In this document: positions 12,255 through 25,859 of the stretch, piece after piece
How positions within the stretch are numbered: position 1 is the first letter of the stretch
Layout: each line of letters starts with the position of its first letter
From: Panopea generosa
Taxonomy: Eukaryota; Mollusca; Bivalvia; Adapedonta; Hiatellidae
Assembly: GCA_029582155.1 (NCBI GenBank)
Contig: CM055901.1
Span: 22,283,186-22,347,185, forward strand
DNA length: 64,000 nt
Reading direction: 5' to 3'
Program-made: the position numbers and the translations under genes
The notes under the pieces: model-generated
The model's database searches: none
Seen by the model: the letters and a program-made list of their open reading frames with translations, nothing else
What the model was told of the DNA's origin: nothing

Positions 12255-13679
12255 AGCTCACCTGAGCTGAAGGCTCACAAGTAAGCTTTTGTGATCGCCT
12301 GGTGTCCGTCGTCCGTCGTTAACTTTTAGCTTCTAACAACTTCTCCTCTGAAACCACTGGGCCAATTTTGATATAACTTTACTAAGTTTGTTCAAGCAAT
12401 CTTGATTCTTCAAAAAACATGTCCGCCAGTGGGTGGGGCAAGTTTAATTAGTAAAAACTTAAAATATCTTCTTGTCAGAAACTACTGGCTCAATTTTAAA
12501 ATAATTTCACAGAAATGTTCCTTGGGTAACCCTTAACCAAGTTTATTCAAGCCATATTGATTCGTCAAAAAACATGGCGGCCAGGGGGTGGGGTTAGTTT
12601 ACTATATAAGCTATAGTATAAACTTAAAAAATCTTCTAGTCAGAAACTACTGGCTCAATTTTATAATCATTTCACAGAAATGATCCTTGAGCGACCCTCT
12701 ACCAAGTTTGTTCAACCCATCTTGATTCGTAAAAAAATATGGCGGCCAGGGGGTGGGGTTAGTTTACTATATAAGCTATAGTCAAAACTTAAAAAATTGT
12801 TTTGTCAGAAACTACTAGCTCGATTTTAAAATAATTTCACAGAAATATTCCTTGGGTGACCCTCTACCAAGTTTGTTCAAGTCATCTTGGTTCGTCAAAA
12901 AACATGGCGACCAGGGGTTGGGGTTAGTTTATTTTTTAAGCCAAATAGTAAAAACTTAAAAAATCTTCTTGTCAAAACAACTGGCTCGATTTTAAATAAT
13001 ATCACAGAAATGGTCCTTAGGTGACCCTCTACCAAGTTTGTTCAAGTCATCTTGATTCGTCAAAAGACATGGCGGCCAGTAGGTGGGGCAAGTTTAATTA
13101 GTAAAAAACTTAATAAATCTTCTTGTTAGAAACTACTGGCTCGATTTTAAAATAATTTCACAGAAATGTTCTTTGGAGGAACCCCTACCAAGTTTGTTCA
13201 AACTGTAGTGATTCTTCAAAAAACATGGCGGTCAGGGGATGGGGTTAGTTTACTATATAAGCTATAGTAAAAATCTTCTTGTCAGAAACCACCGGAGCAA
13301 TTTTAAAACAATTTCCCAGAAATGTTTCTTTGGTGACCTTTTACCAAGTTAGATCGAGCTGTTGTGATTTGTTAAAAAACATGACCGCTACAGTGAGGTG
13401 CTAGTTTACTATATAGGCAGCTATAGTAAAAACTTCAAAAGTCTACTTGTCAGAATCTACTGACCTGATTTCAATGTAATTTCACTGATATTTACCATGG
13501 GTGCACCTCTACAAAGTTTGTACTCTTCTATGCATCTGTTACATCTTCAAAACAAATCAAAATTCTTACCCATCTCGTTTTTCTGGAATTTTAAGTGTAC
13601 ATGTATTATATAATCTACTTAAGTTGGGTGACTCAAGGTCACTCAGGTGAGCGATATATGGCCATATTGGCCCTCTTGT
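12255..13679. mobile_element. AGCTCACxTGA-family repeat, copy 2
   Basis: Starts agctcacctgagctgaaggctcac and ends actcaggtgagcgatatatgg...ccctcttg. It has about seven internal units of roughly 165 bases with the same blocks as copy 1. Non-coding. Confidence 0.85.
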
Positions 13680-14509
13680 TTATATTATTTATTTATTAAA
13701 GTGACAGGTACAGATTTACAACACTATCAAAAATGATAATAAATATTAAGAAATACCCAGCCTAATAAGGCTAATATGTCACTATGATATCAAAATAGCA
13801 ATTATTTCAAGATGAAGAATTACAAAATAGTGTTTAACAGAGAAGAAAACAACTACAAAATTTAAACAGTAATAGCATTTATCAACCGATCCAATGAAAT
13901 TAATGTTTAATTTTGTCTTTTTGTAAGAGCTTTTTTCAATGAACATTCCAATAGGTATTATTGCATTTTTATTTTTGTAATATATCGTTTTTACTTTTAT
14001 GTGATTGATTGGTATCACACAATTTATTATTTTTACGTAAATTGTCTACAAATTTAAGACAACATGATATGAAATGTTTTTTATCTTCAACGATATTCAG
14101 TTTACACTGATTGCAAAACTATGGCCTCTGGGTTACCAATATGCTGTTTTAACTCAAATGCATTGGGAAGGGTACCAGATTGTAGAATGGTTATATATAA
14201 TTTTTATATAACATTTATAGTGTAAGAAAACTGAAATGGTTGTGATATCCAGATTAAGAGAGGTAAGTTAGTTGATATTATATACATGTATCTAGTCATT
14301 TCAAAACATAAATGTGGCTTTGTAATTGTCTTGACCTTTTAATGTTTATAAACATTACAGCCAATTTTTGTCTGGTCGTACATAATTGTTCAAACTGATC
14401 ACAAATCAAGGAGAAGGGCATTTTAAAGGACACAATGCAATGTGGAAATTGTCTTTACTCATGTTAACACATTGTGCTGCTTATAAGAGATGACAGCTGA
14501 AACAGGTTT

Positions 14510-14755
14510 TATTGTATTTTATCGGTTAGCGTATGACTATCAATCCAGGGGTCGTGAGTTTGAATCCACGTCCTGCAATCTCCGTGATGATTGATATACG
14601 AAATTGTGTCTCATTATCATTCGTCTCTCACCACTGATTCAAGTGGGAAAGTTATCAATCAGTTACTTGTCAAGATGGGGTGTGCTCGAGTACTGGTTAA
14701 CCTTTCAGGATCCCAGGAAGAACTCGAGGGCATAAAAATGACGCTAAATTTATTG
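14510..14755 (+). mobile_element. SINE family 1, copy
   Basis: B-box-like gtcgtgagtttgaatccacg, the body attgatatacgaaattgtgtctcattatcattcgtc (shortened here), and the 3' end ggcataaaaatgacgctaaat. Confidence 0.75.
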
Positions 14756-15624
14756 TATTTGAATTAGACAGTACTAATAATAATATTATCTGAATTGTTT
14801 ATGATATTAAAATTCAATACAATGATATTAATGTGCAAAATTAAAATGTCTGTACAGTAACTTTATCTGTACAGTTAGTTCCACTTTTTACAGTTAGTTT
14901 GTCTGTATTGTTAGCTTCACTTTGGCTGTACAGTTAGTTCGTCTTGTTAAGTCCTACTTTAGTAGCTTTATTTTATTTATTGGCCTAGCAGGTACAATTA
15001 TGTTGTTTTCAGGACTTGAAATTTTTTATGAAAGCTACTTATTCTTCCTTTCCAACATTTTTAATTGAATGCTTAAAATCCAAGAAATTTTAAGATTGGT
15101 TTATTAAATGTTACTCTTCCTGACCAAATGTTCATTCGTCATGGTCAGTGGAATTTTCAAGCCATGTTTTCCTATGACTGAGTGGTGCAGTGTGCAGCCA
15201 CTGATGTTTCAAGGTCTTGTAATTCATCTCCACTGTGACTAAGGTCATGGATTTGAACCCAACTTGATGGAAAGGTTTTATGAAAATGTATATCATAACA
15301 ATCCAACCTCTAATGCAGTATTCAATCATTGGTTACCCTGGCTTCCCCTAGGTCGGGACATAGCGCAGGGCAGCAGGGATAAAAATGTTCGTCTCTTTCC
15401 ACATCAACGTCATCATAGTGCCTTGGAAGTACGGGAGTTTTACTTTGCTGTCAAAATAGCTGTCATTTTAGCAATGCCTTTTTTAACTGGCTTGATCATA
15501 TAACTTACTGAGTTACCTGCCCTTGATTTTTTCTATATTTTTATTTTTGATCATCTGTACGCAATAGCATTCTCACTTTCTGACAGATCCAAACATTCAT
15601 ATAGATAAAGTAATTACCATTAGA

Positions 15625-15965
15625 GGTCCTCAGGTCAAAATGCTTATAGCAGGTCTTTTACCAGCAAAGTGTCCCAGCAGGGCAGGTCCAAGGAGAACTT
15701 TTGCCATGACCCCGGCGTCGTTTGCGTCGTTGGCGTCATCGTCATTGTCTGTAGACACCCAGGTTAAACATTTGCATTTAAGTTTAAGATATCTATGCAA
15801 CCATTCATTGGATGTGAATGAAACTTGGCATGTGTGTTTACCAGCATCAATGGAACACACAGAGATAAGAGCCATAACTCTGGATTGCATTTTGGCACAG
15901 TTATGGCCCTTTTTCGACTAAGACACCCAGTGGCGATCTTTGTTGTCTTCTGACAACTCTTGTTA
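15625..15965. mobile_element. Interspersed repeat containing GTCGTTGGCGTCATCGTC
   Basis: Runs from aggtcctcaggtcaaaatg through a GTC-rich stretch to gacaactcttgtta. It is the style of abundant bivalve repeats; opposing ORFs here have no recognisable product. Confidence 0.55.
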
Positions 15966-16740
15966 ATTTTATTAATTGGTTTATACTTAATTAGCAACAT
16001 ATTTAACAGGTATGTAATAAACATATCATAAACAGAGAAAATTCATTTGAATATAATATTTTAGAGTTTTGAAATTTATTTATATTTTGTTTATGATTGT
16101 AGATTTTATCTGCCTTAATCAAAGAAGAACCATGTTGATACACATGTAATCTATTTCTGATTAAATTGTAAGTAGATACACACTGACATATGTAAACATG
16201 AGAAATTTGGTAGACAGTGTGGTGAAATGGCTGGCAATTTTATAAAAAACTACATGTACATATGTTTATTTTTTAAAATTTCAAACATGTTAGTTTTTCA
16301 GTGATTGAAATGATTATGCTTATAATTATATATAAGAAAATCCTATTCCAGATTTAAATCGGATGTGTTATATTTTATTGTTGCTTTTATTGTTGAACAT
16401 TATTAATATTAAGGTGTAACACCGCACTAGTGTTCATTATCATTTATTTAGTATGTGTCAGAGTTTATGTTGAGATATTTCCAATGTGTAACATGTATAG
16501 AATAAAATTATATGCTTATTACAGAATATAAAACTGTGAAATTAATTTTGTTGGGTGCAACTGCAACTAGGTGGGTCACAGACATAACCAACACGTATGC
16601 TTACACGTTTTGTATGTGTATGTATAAACATTGCTACAGACATGCACATTGTTTTGCGGAATAGGGGTAAAAATATTTTAAAAAAAATAATATTAATGAA
16701 TATTTTGTGAATGTCATAATGTGACCTAAAAGTTCATTAT

Positions 16741-17505
16741 ATCTAGATGCTATCTCTTATGGTTATATCTGTAAGCTATCTTTCTGGGTCAGTGCTTATG
16801 GTTATATCTGTAAACTATCTTTCTGGGTCAGTGCTTATGGTTATATCTGTAAGCTATCTTTCTGGGTCAGTGCTTATGGTAATATCTGTAAGCTATCTTT
16901 CTTGGTCAGTGCTTATGGTTATATCTGTAAGCTATCTTTCTTGGTCAGTACTTATGGTAATATCTGTAAGCTATCTTTCTTGGTCAGTACTTATGGTTAT
17001 ATCTGTATGCTATATTTCTGGGTCAGTCTTGATTGTTATATCTAGATGCTATCTTTCTGGGTCAGTAGGTATGGTTATATCTATATGCTATCTTTCTGGT
17101 TTAGTACTTATGGTTATATCTGTATGTTGTCATTCTGGGTCAGTACTTGTAGTTATAACTGTATGCTGTCTTTCTGGGTCAGTCTTGGTGGTTATATCTA
17201 GATGCTATCTTTCTGGGTCAGTACTTAAAGTTATATCTGTATGCTATCTTTATGGGTCAGTGCTTATGGTTATATCTATATGCTGTCTTTCTGGGTCAGT
17301 GCTTATGGTTATATCTGTATGCTATCTTTCTGGGTCAGTCTTGATTGTTATATCTGTATGTTGTCTTTCTGGGTCAGTACATATGGTTATATCTATATGC
17401 TATCTTTCTGGGTCAGTACTTATGGTTATATCTGTATGCTGTTATTCTGGGTCAGTACTTATGGTTATATCTGTATGTTGTCTTTCTGGGTCAGTATTTA
17501 TGGGC
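16741..17505. repeat. 39-bp minisatellite, about 19-20 units
   Basis: Unit of the type ttatggttatatctgtatgc + tatctttctgggtcagtac. Because 39 is divisible by three, a frame of 281 codons (MVISVSYLSGSVL repeats) stays open, and so do parts of the other frames. No start context or splice evidence supports a protein. Confidence 0.9.
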
Positions 17506-17512
17506 CATACAG

Positions 17513-18404
17513 AAATGGTTGTGTTCAGTAGTTTGTCTGTTTACATATTATGTTGTCTACCATATATATGTACAATAAGTAAAAATATATAAGAAAATAT
17601 AGTTCTACTAAATAATGCAATTTAATCAATTTCACAAAATGCAGGTGTACATTAAATGGCTATGACCTTTTTGCATTAATCTTTACTGAATTGATTCCTA
17701 AATTTCACTATTTGATTATAGGTAGAGAAACCTTCAATTATGCCGACAATAGGGCAGGTCAGTGTATGGTAAAATGATATTGTCATAACATGAGTTAACA
17801 GTTCTTGCCAATGAGCAATGCTAATGTTATCTTAGTATTTATATGAAGTTTGAAATGAGAACAAATACTTACTAAGTATTTGTTTAACAGAAATTACTCC
17901 ATTGCTATCTATCTATTGCTCATCAAATTTGATTTGACATGACATGTCACATTGGATGCAACATACAATGCAAAGCTGGATCCAAGGTTTTCAGTACAGA
18001 GGTCTAGTTTGGATTGAAGATTTCAGAGTTCAGACTTTAAGCATTTTTGAGTGATGGAGAAATATATGTTGTTTTTGTCATATTCAGTGAAAAAAACGTA
18101 TCTGTGATGATTTAGAAATCTCAGGGTGGATCCAGACCCAAATCCATCATCTAACTCAGCAGGTGATATATACTGAACAGAACAACTAACCTGCCATCTG
18201 ACATTTTATTTATCTGACACATTTTGGTATTTTCTCAAAAGGTGTACAAGCAATTTCCTTTAAATTGGGAGTTGAGTATGAAAGAACATTTGGGCTACGT
18301 AAAACCAATACATAATTGTCTGTTAATGTCCGATACAAATTTTTATAATGCTATTAATATTTTTAGAAAATATTGGAAATAAAAAATATGGGTTAGCTGT
18401 TCTG

Positions 18405-18435
<31 letters not shown>

Positions 18436-18940
18436 ATTCTGTATTTACATGTTCCAACATTAATTGCAATTAACAATGGGCACCTTTGATTCTACTTATT
18501 GTTAACACATTTTTTAAATTTGTTTTTCAATATCTTCTGTCCTTATTATCTTCAATTGGAAAGAAACATGTAAAATTTGTTCATCTACACTATTTTAGTT
18601 TTTATTATGGTTTTAAATTGCTTAAAAATTCCATTTCCTTAACAAAAATAAAAGCAAACAATACACACTATTGTAATAAGGATTTTTCCTTAAACAATTA
18701 GAAAATATCTGAATTTAACGTTTTGCTGGTAAAATGCTGTCTCTTATCTTTTACTGATTTTTTCACTACTTTTCCTTCCAGTATTTATTTTTAATCAATT
18801 TGTAAAGATACAGAATTCTATTTATAAGGCCTAAATAAATCTTTTTCACTTTTTTGTCATTTATATAAAAAAATTTGCATTGACAATGTACTGTTTTTAT
18901 AGGTTGGTCTTGTTGTGTATAAATTAGATGTAACATCAAA
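17513..18940. other. AT-rich non-coding DNA
   Basis: Contains a TA microsatellite at 18408-18434. No gene seen. Confidence 0.6.
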
Positions 18941-18941
18941 A

Positions 18942-19372
18942 TAGTCTAAACTTGACCACTGTCCACTTAACGTTTGTTTGAACTTGACCACTGTACACAA
19001 AATTTATGTCTCAACTTGACCACTGTCCACTAAATGGTTGTCTAAACTTAACCACTTTCCACTAAAGGGTTGTCTAAACTTAACCACTGTCCACTAAATG
19101 TTTGTCTAAACTTGACCACTGTCCACTAAATGGTTGTCTAAACTTGACCACTATCCACTAAATGGTTGTCTAAACTCAACAACTGTCCACTAAATGGTTG
19201 TTTTAACTCAACCACTGTCCACTAAATGTTTGTCTAAACTTGACTACTGTCCACTAAATGGTTGTCTAAACTTGACCTCTGTCCACTAAATGGTTGTCTA
19301 AATTCGACCACTGTCCACTAAATGGTTGTCTAGACTTGACCACTGTCCACTAAACGTTTGTTTGAACTTGAT
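18942..19372. repeat. 32-bp minisatellite, about 13 units
   Basis: Unit cttgaccactgtccactaaa + tggttgtctaaa, with one or two changes per unit. Confidence 0.9.
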
Positions 19373-19419
19373 ATCTATTTCTGTATATACTTGGTATAGG
19401 CCTAGAGCATTATTATTAC

Positions 19420-19600
19420 TGTGATGATTTATGTACGAGTCGACTCTGAGTATCATTATCATTCAGCTCTCACCGCTGATTCAAGTGGGAAAATGATCAG
19501 TTACTTGAGGGGATGGATGTTCTCAAGTACTGGTTCACCGTCCAGAATTCCAGGAAAGAGTGCTTATGGCTAACTTTATGTCTTTAAATGATTCTAAATA
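19420..19600 (+). mobile_element. SINE family 1, 5'-truncated copy
   Basis: Only the body and 3' part are present: tcagctctcaccgctgattc, then aagtgggaaaatgatcagtt, then a tail with (ttcaaacaaa). Confidence 0.65.
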
Positions 19601-21373
19601 TTCAAACAAACAAATAATCAAATTTGGTTGATATGGCCAAATACAAATAAAGTTTGTAGTTGGAAGTATTTTGTACAAGATTTACTAAGGTTAAGGCCCA
19701 CCCATCAGACAGCAGCATATCATGTCATGTTAAAAAACAAAATGTTAACTTAAATCAAAAGCCAATTTGAATGTTTTATTATTGTTTATATCGCTATTTA
19801 CAGTTTTTACCATATATGGGTTTTATTTCTGATCAGTGCCTTATAAAGAAGCAATGATTTGTAATGATTCACAAACAGTTATTTTAGAAAATGGATTGTG
19901 GAATTTACTGACAGATGTGATACGTTTCTAGGCTCATTGAACTTAACCTTTTTTAAACACTTTTCTTCATTTTATGTTGTAAAACATTTATTGTCTTCTT
20001 GTTGTAAATGGAGAGTGAGCTCTGAACATATTATTTCATGTTTGAGTCATATAAACTGTCTTGAAAACCCAAACATGAATTTGAATATTTGTTCTGTTTT
20101 ATATATCTATGTACTATGTAAAGTGAGAGACATATACAACTTAGTCACTGGCCACAGTTTCATTAAACATCTGAACTCAGTTTTGAAATAATCATTTGCA
20201 ATTATCATTTTGCATGTTGTCATTTTCTAATGATTTCAGATGTTTTCCAACTTTAATTATGTGTTGTCATTTAACATTATACTGAGTTGTAGTTTAGAAA
20301 AAAATGAGAATTTTGTATTGAAGAAAACCTCAGCTTGAGATGTGAAGTGAAACTGCCCCCCCACCCCCCACCCCAGGTCAAGCAGACAGTACACCAAATA
20401 CCCACTTCAACATGCTATATAAGGTCTGCTGATTCTTCTACTGTTGGTACAATCATTATAAACTCGTAAAATGTTTATAATGGTGACATGTCACTAGCAA
20501 TCCAGTGTTGTGTAGAACTATCATTTAATGTCAGTGTTTAAATAATTTTGTTTTCTTTCATTAACATTCCGAGTTTTAAAACAAAAAATGTTTCTTTTTC
20601 TAATTGCATCAAAATGTTCCATACTCTACATATTTCGTTAAAAGCGATACATTTCACTATAGTTTCTGCTTGTGTCAAACTTTTCTATTGAATCTTTTAG
20701 TGATGAACGGGAATCGGGCAATTTTCAACTCTGTTTTTGGAAACTGCCAGATCATATCAAAATTATTACTATATTGATTTTGTATATAAATGCTTTTTGC
20801 TATAGTGAATAAAATGATACAACTGATATACGAATGTTACTATGTTCGTATCTATATCCACCTGCCTATCTGCTATCTGTGGTCGTGTGTATATATTGGT
20901 ATAATCATAATTGACCTATCAGCGGTTGATCTGGACCTTTGTTAATTGTTGGTGACGTTACAGCTCACTGTTACAAGCTGAGATATCGGCAAGATAAACG
21001 TACAGTATCTACTTGAAAAGGATGGGTAGACATCAAAGACATTACCGCAGCATTGTTACATAAGGTGGCTCATTGCAAAGGAATGTGATAAGAGTTATAT
21101 GGGCGGTAAGGATTTTCCAGATTTTCACTGATTCCAAGCCTAAGGTACTTAAACATAGCCGGCAAGTCGAATTGTATTTCTCAAGCCTAAATGACTTTCA
21201 ACAGTTTGAGCTCAGAAGTTCTTCGAGAACATGATGTTCGTATAGTATCAAAATTATCGTCGTCATCATAAAAATCATAACATTCACCATGAACATCATC
21301 ATAATCATTATCATCATCATCATCATCATCATAATCATCATCACTATCATTATCTTCGTCACCACCACCGTCG

Positions 21374-21406
<33 letters not shown>

Positions 21407-22996
21407 TTATCACCCCCATCATTAAATTAAAAAAGTGTTCGCTATGACAATGCTGAATAGTTGTAAACGCCATTAACTAAATCGATACTCGCACTTTAAG
21501 TTAATGTGTGTGTCAATAACGGGTTCAGCGCCTATCTGCATCTATTTACGTCTTTAAAACAACACTGTAACAAGTGTCATTATCCTCCGTCGTGCATTGT
21601 TGACATAATGTAAGGTTGACCAAACAAACGCTGTGTTCACTAATCTTTATACCACTCACGATGATGTTCGAGATACATTGAATAAAGAATTCACCGGGTT
21701 TAATTCCACCTGTATTTTACTACCCTCTGAATCCGCACCTGAGTCAAGCTAGTTTAAGTATAGTTTGGGTTTTATATTTTAGGAAAATCAAAACATATTT
21801 CATTATTTATATATAACATATGCATAAACAATTTTTCTATTTTATAAACGTGTAATTGCCGAAGTTTAGTAATTATTTTGACTTTAAAGAGCATCTGTAA
21901 TTAAGTATTGACCTTCTTATCTGCTGACAAGTGTCAAGGCCGTTAGAAGTGTCGTCTGTAATGAAGTAAGATTAATTACGCTTGTATCTGGACAGTATTA
22001 TAACTAGTATACACGTGGAAGCATTTGTAATTAACTGTACTGAAACAATGTAAATGTCTTTGGTTTAAACACATTCATCTTTAAAAATCACGTCAGCTCA
22101 GTGTATTGACACTCAAAAGGCGGCGTTACATGTTAAGTATTGACACTCGAGCAATCAATAATTTACACAGCCTTAAATCATAAGAAGATAATCAACCTGA
22201 GGAATGATTCATTGATTGAAATAATGAAAAAAAATCACACAAGGACTATTACTGCCATTCAATTAAGACTTAACTGTTGGAACAAAATACTAATTACGCT
22301 AAATCTGCCACGTGCAATGCTTGTTGTACACGTGGGCTGCAACAGTTGTAATGATGGTCGTCAAGATAACAGTACCAGAGTAGTTTCAATATTTTAATAA
22401 ACATACAAAAAATTTTATCATATTATAAAATGATATACTGAAACAGAATCAATGCAATAGAACATCTCACGTGATGAAAACAAGTTAAAAAAATATCTTG
22501 CATTTCTACATGCATGGCATTATGAGAAGGGTTATTGGTACAGTAACATTTTGAAAACAAATACGGCTGGGCATAATTAATAATATAAATATTTATATAG
22601 TAAAATTAAATAAATAATTTAATAATTCTATTCAAAACCTCACATCTAGTCTCAGATACACAATAAACACATAATTATGTATCCGCAAAGCAACCTGCTA
22701 GTCCGATATTAGTATCATCTGCTAGCTTTTTTATGTCAATAGTTTGTTACCTGTCTTATATTATCCGGACAGTTCCATTATAGGAACATTACTGACCCAT
22801 ATCTTGTATAACTGATTAATACATTTCACAAAAATCACAGCACGTTTCGTAATATGTAAACGAACCAATGCCATACAGACACTCTATGTTTCGAAGTATC
22901 CAGAAAATGGTAGCGAATATACAAAATGAATTGCATTTACATGTATTTGAACAGATGTTTATGGACATCTGACCGGTTTCTTTTACTTTAAACCTA
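19601..22996. other. Non-coding region with an ATC microsatellite
   Basis: 21255-21420 is a compound CAT/CAC-rich microsatellite (a poly-Met frame on the minus strand is an artefact). ORFs at 19898-20191 and 22140-22397 match nothing I recognise. No gene supported. Confidence 0.55.
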
Positions 22997-23204
22997 CAAT
23001 AGAACTTCGATGGCTCGAGCCCAACGAGACTGGTCAAAATTGTTCGAACTAAGGGTTGTTCGAGCCAAGCCTATTGTTCAACATCATACCATACATGTAC
23101 ATGCTTAAACATCGAAATAGGATTTCGGCCGGGACTAGATAAGTGGTTCGAGCTATATATGGTGTTCTAGCCATCCGTGTTCGAGCCAACAAAGTTCTAC
23201 TGTA
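22997..23204. mobile_element. MITE with TAGAACTTCGxTGGCTCGA ends, copy 1
   Basis: Left end agaacttcgatggctcgagc and right end tgttcgagccaacaaagttct are inverted. Interior gatttcggccgggactagat. Confidence 0.8.
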
Positions 23205-24099
23205 TAATCATCTTTAGTAAGTCACTAATTCAAATGATTATTACTATGCATTGTTTGAAGGCAAAACAATCTTGTTTATTTTAATATTTATTTGAAATTT
23301 ATGCATGTTTCTATGTTATTTGAACAATTTTTATACGTTGTAATTATTCAGATTTATACTTATGTTTTTATGGTTTATACTTTAATGTACAACGCCATTG
23401 AATAGGAACTTGTATAGAAACAGGCGTTTAATCAAATAAAGCAGTTTCAGTTTCATTATGACAACATCCATATGTGACTAACTGGCTCAAAATGCAAATC
23501 CTTACAATAACATAATTGACTTATTTACAGGTAGAGACAACCATTACCACCAACATTAACCTTGTATTTGTTGTACCTTCACTACGGTTACGAAAGTCTT
23601 TATCTTGATATGAATGCTTTTGCACATTGTATTGTTAAATATCTATTTTATAACATATCGCGTGTTTCAATAGCATGCTAACATGACATGATCTGTAAGA
23701 AATATTTTGTGGATGTTTTAAGTGTTTACTTCATTAAACATGAAACACTAGAAGGAATATAAAGCTTTAAATTATTGCCGTATAACTGATCAAAACAAAG
23801 CGGTTTGTAAAGTAGTAGCCAATCACATTTATTAGCTTACTCAATTACTTTAAAGGGACATGTTGCAGTTTTCACTTTTAACTATTTCTGAAAAAGTATA
23901 TAAACTCATTATGTAAATTTACATTACCATAGCATATGCTAAGACTTTTTTTGTGTCTGTGTTGAAAAAGTGCATAACTCTTGTAAGTGATTGAAAAACA
24001 TTATATTTGGAAGATCTTTAACAGTAAGTGCAAATCACATAATAATTTTCTGAGTTGTATTGGAATGATAGAACTTATTCTAAGTATATAAAGATGAAT

Positions 24100-24343
24100 A
24101 CAGTAAATTTTTGGATCGAACCCACCGGGACTGAACAAAATAATTCGAACGAAGAGTAAAAAATACAGGTAAATAAGTTGGCTGGACCTAATTTCTAGTT
24201 CGACTTTTCCAGTCATCGGTGTTCTAGCCATCGGAGGTAGAATGATAAAAATTAAATAGTATTTCGGCCGGGACCAGATAAGTGGTTCGAACCATGTGTG
24301 GTGTTCCAGCCATCCGTGTTCGAGCCAACGAAGTTCTACTGTA
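24100..24343. mobile_element. MITE with TAGAACTTCGxTGGCTCGA ends, copy 2
   Basis: Same family: left end degraded (acagtaaatttttggatcga), right end tcgagccaacgaagttctac, interior atttcggccgggaccagat. Confidence 0.75.
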
Positions 24344-24349
24344 TTTCAT

Positions 24350-24660
24350 ACTGCAGCGATGATCTAAGGGTAGAGAGTCTGTCTCGCATGCGGAAGGTTG
24401 TGGGTTCGATACCCAACCGGGTCATACCTACATGTAAAATGTGAAAAATGGTCCTAGTAACTTCCTCGGTTTGCACTCAGAATTAAAGGATAGTTCTAGT
24501 TCTGGTCGACCCAGTGTCAGAATAATGTGACTGGGTGGGGTCTGCGGCATGATACTCCAGTGTGACAGCGGTCAGAATACTGTCTCAATTAGACATCGTC
24601 GCGATATGGTTGAAAAAAAATGTTGACATTGACGCTTAACACTATCCAACTACAACACCT
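24350..24660 (+). mobile_element. tRNA-derived SINE, family 2
   Basis: A-box-like gatctaagggtagagagtct and B-box-like gtgggttcgatacccaaccg. An inverted, degraded relative is at 33880-34140. It lies directly downstream of the GPCR stop. Confidence 0.7.
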
Positions 24661-24797
24661 AAATCTATTTTAAAATAGTTGTTTATGAAACGCAAAGCAT
24701 TTCCCACAGTCATGCTATACAGAAAGTGTCAATGCATTTGACGCAGAGATCTATTACGAGATACCGCTCTCGTCGGAGCAGTAGATATAAGCTTCTC

Positions 24798-25841
24798 CTA
24801 ACTTTCTCGTTGCTTCCCGTTGTTCGCTTTAGATCTAGTGAAAAACGAATGCATTGCGCTGCCAGTCGTGTCCTGTTTATCAAAATTCAACTTTTTCCTG
24901 AAGCACGTATTACTCAATACGTTTTTCAGATCATTTCTAAATCCAGTACCTATGACACAATATAGAATGAAGTTAATAGAGCTGTTACCGTACAGCACAA
25001 TATGTATAAGGACGTAAAATACTTGGTTTACATTCTCCCTGTCCGTGTATGCCAAGTACACCTCATATATTGCCACAGGGGAAGTACATACGAAAAATGT
25101 GATACTTAGTGCTATGGCCCGAATGGTGAACGAGTTAGCAATTCTTGTGCGATATGTTATATTTTGTCCGTCCTTTACAAAGATATGTCTACTGGCGAAA
25201 ATTTTATACAGAATGAGTGCGTTCCCAATCGCGATCAATGTCGAGGGTACTAAAAACAGGGAACAGAAGTCTATCCACATCATGGCTTTATAGTAATAAT
25301 TCATAAAATCACCATCTGTCTTTATAGTGCATTTAATGGTTGCGTTCGTGTCATTCCAATCAGTAATTGTTCCGTTCTCATCTTGAGGAAATAAGTTTGT
25401 TGCTACCAAAATGGGACCGTAAAGGGCCGCTAACATGATTAATGTAGCAAACAGACACAGTCCAACTTTTAGTCTGGTACACATATATCGAACTTTTACG
25501 GGGAACAGCATACTAGTCACACGTTCTGCAGTTACCAGCACCAAAATACACGACGAGGCAACCGGTCCAAAAAAAGCAAAGAACGCAAACGACTTGCATA
25601 CAATTACATTTAGATTTCGTAACCAAGTTCCAAATAGTTCTGTTGTCCAGAACTCTAGGGCCGGCATGGCAAGCACCAGGGTATCGGACACGGCGAGAGC
25701 TGTCAGTAGAACGGCGGTTGACGTATCACGGTGGCTTCCTCGGCTCCACGTGAGCATACTGAGACAGTTGCCGACAAGTCCGACAACTATCAACGGCGAT
25801 AATAGGCATATAGTACAGTAATATGCGACCGTGCGAATCAT
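24798..25841 (-). CDS. Class A (rhodopsin-like) peptide-type G-protein-coupled receptor, 347 aa, intronless
   Basis: A single open frame with seven hydrophobic segments. Visible motifs, in order: TM1 GLVGN; TM2 LAVSD; a Cys before TM3 (VIVCKSF) paired with a Cys in loop 2 (TIKCTIK); ERV in place of DRY at the end of TM3; N-glycosylation sites in loop 2 (NGT, NDT, NAT); TM6 FFVCTSP; and NFILY in place of NPxxY at the end of TM7, followed by a basic helix 8. This layout resembles the expanded FMRFamide-receptor-like and orphan peptide receptors of lophotrochozoans; the ligand cannot be read from sequence. The start is the ATG at 25841, because an in-frame TAA lies 30 bases upstream. This leaves almost no extracellular N-terminus before TM1, so an upstream exon encoding one may be missing. 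The cytoplasmic tail is Ser/Thr/Lys rich. Confidence 0.85.
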   Translation of the reverse strand: MIRTVAYYCTICLLSPLIVVGLVGNCLSMLTWSRGSHRDTSTAVLLTALAVSDTLVLAMPALEFWTTELFGTWLRNLNVIVCKSFAFFAFFGPVASSCILVLVTAERVTSMLFPVKVRYMCTRLKVGLCLFATLIMLAALYGPILVATNLFPQDENGTITDWNDTNATIKCTIKTDGDFMNYYYKAMMWIDFCSLFLVPSTLIAIGNALILYKIFASRHIFVKDGQNITYRTRIANSFTIRAIALSITFFVCTSPVAIYEVYLAYTDRENVNQVFYVLIHIVLYGNSSINFILYCVIGTGFRNDLKNVLSNTCFRKKLNFDKQDTTGSAMHSFFTRSKANNGKQRES

Positions 25842-25859
25842 TGTTTCCGGTTTGGTCAC

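Noticed and set aside
15640-15921. Opposing 86-93-codon frames
   Set aside because: Inside an interspersed repeat; no recognisable protein.
19898-20191. 97-codon Cys-containing frame
   Set aside because: No homology recognised, no start or splice context; probably chance.
21198-21473. Met-rich 91-codon frame
   Set aside because: CAT/CAC microsatellite read in one frame.
24353-24425. Possible tRNA gene
   Set aside because: A and B boxes are present but no clean cloverleaf, and a relative lies at 33.9-34.1 kb; better read as a SINE head.
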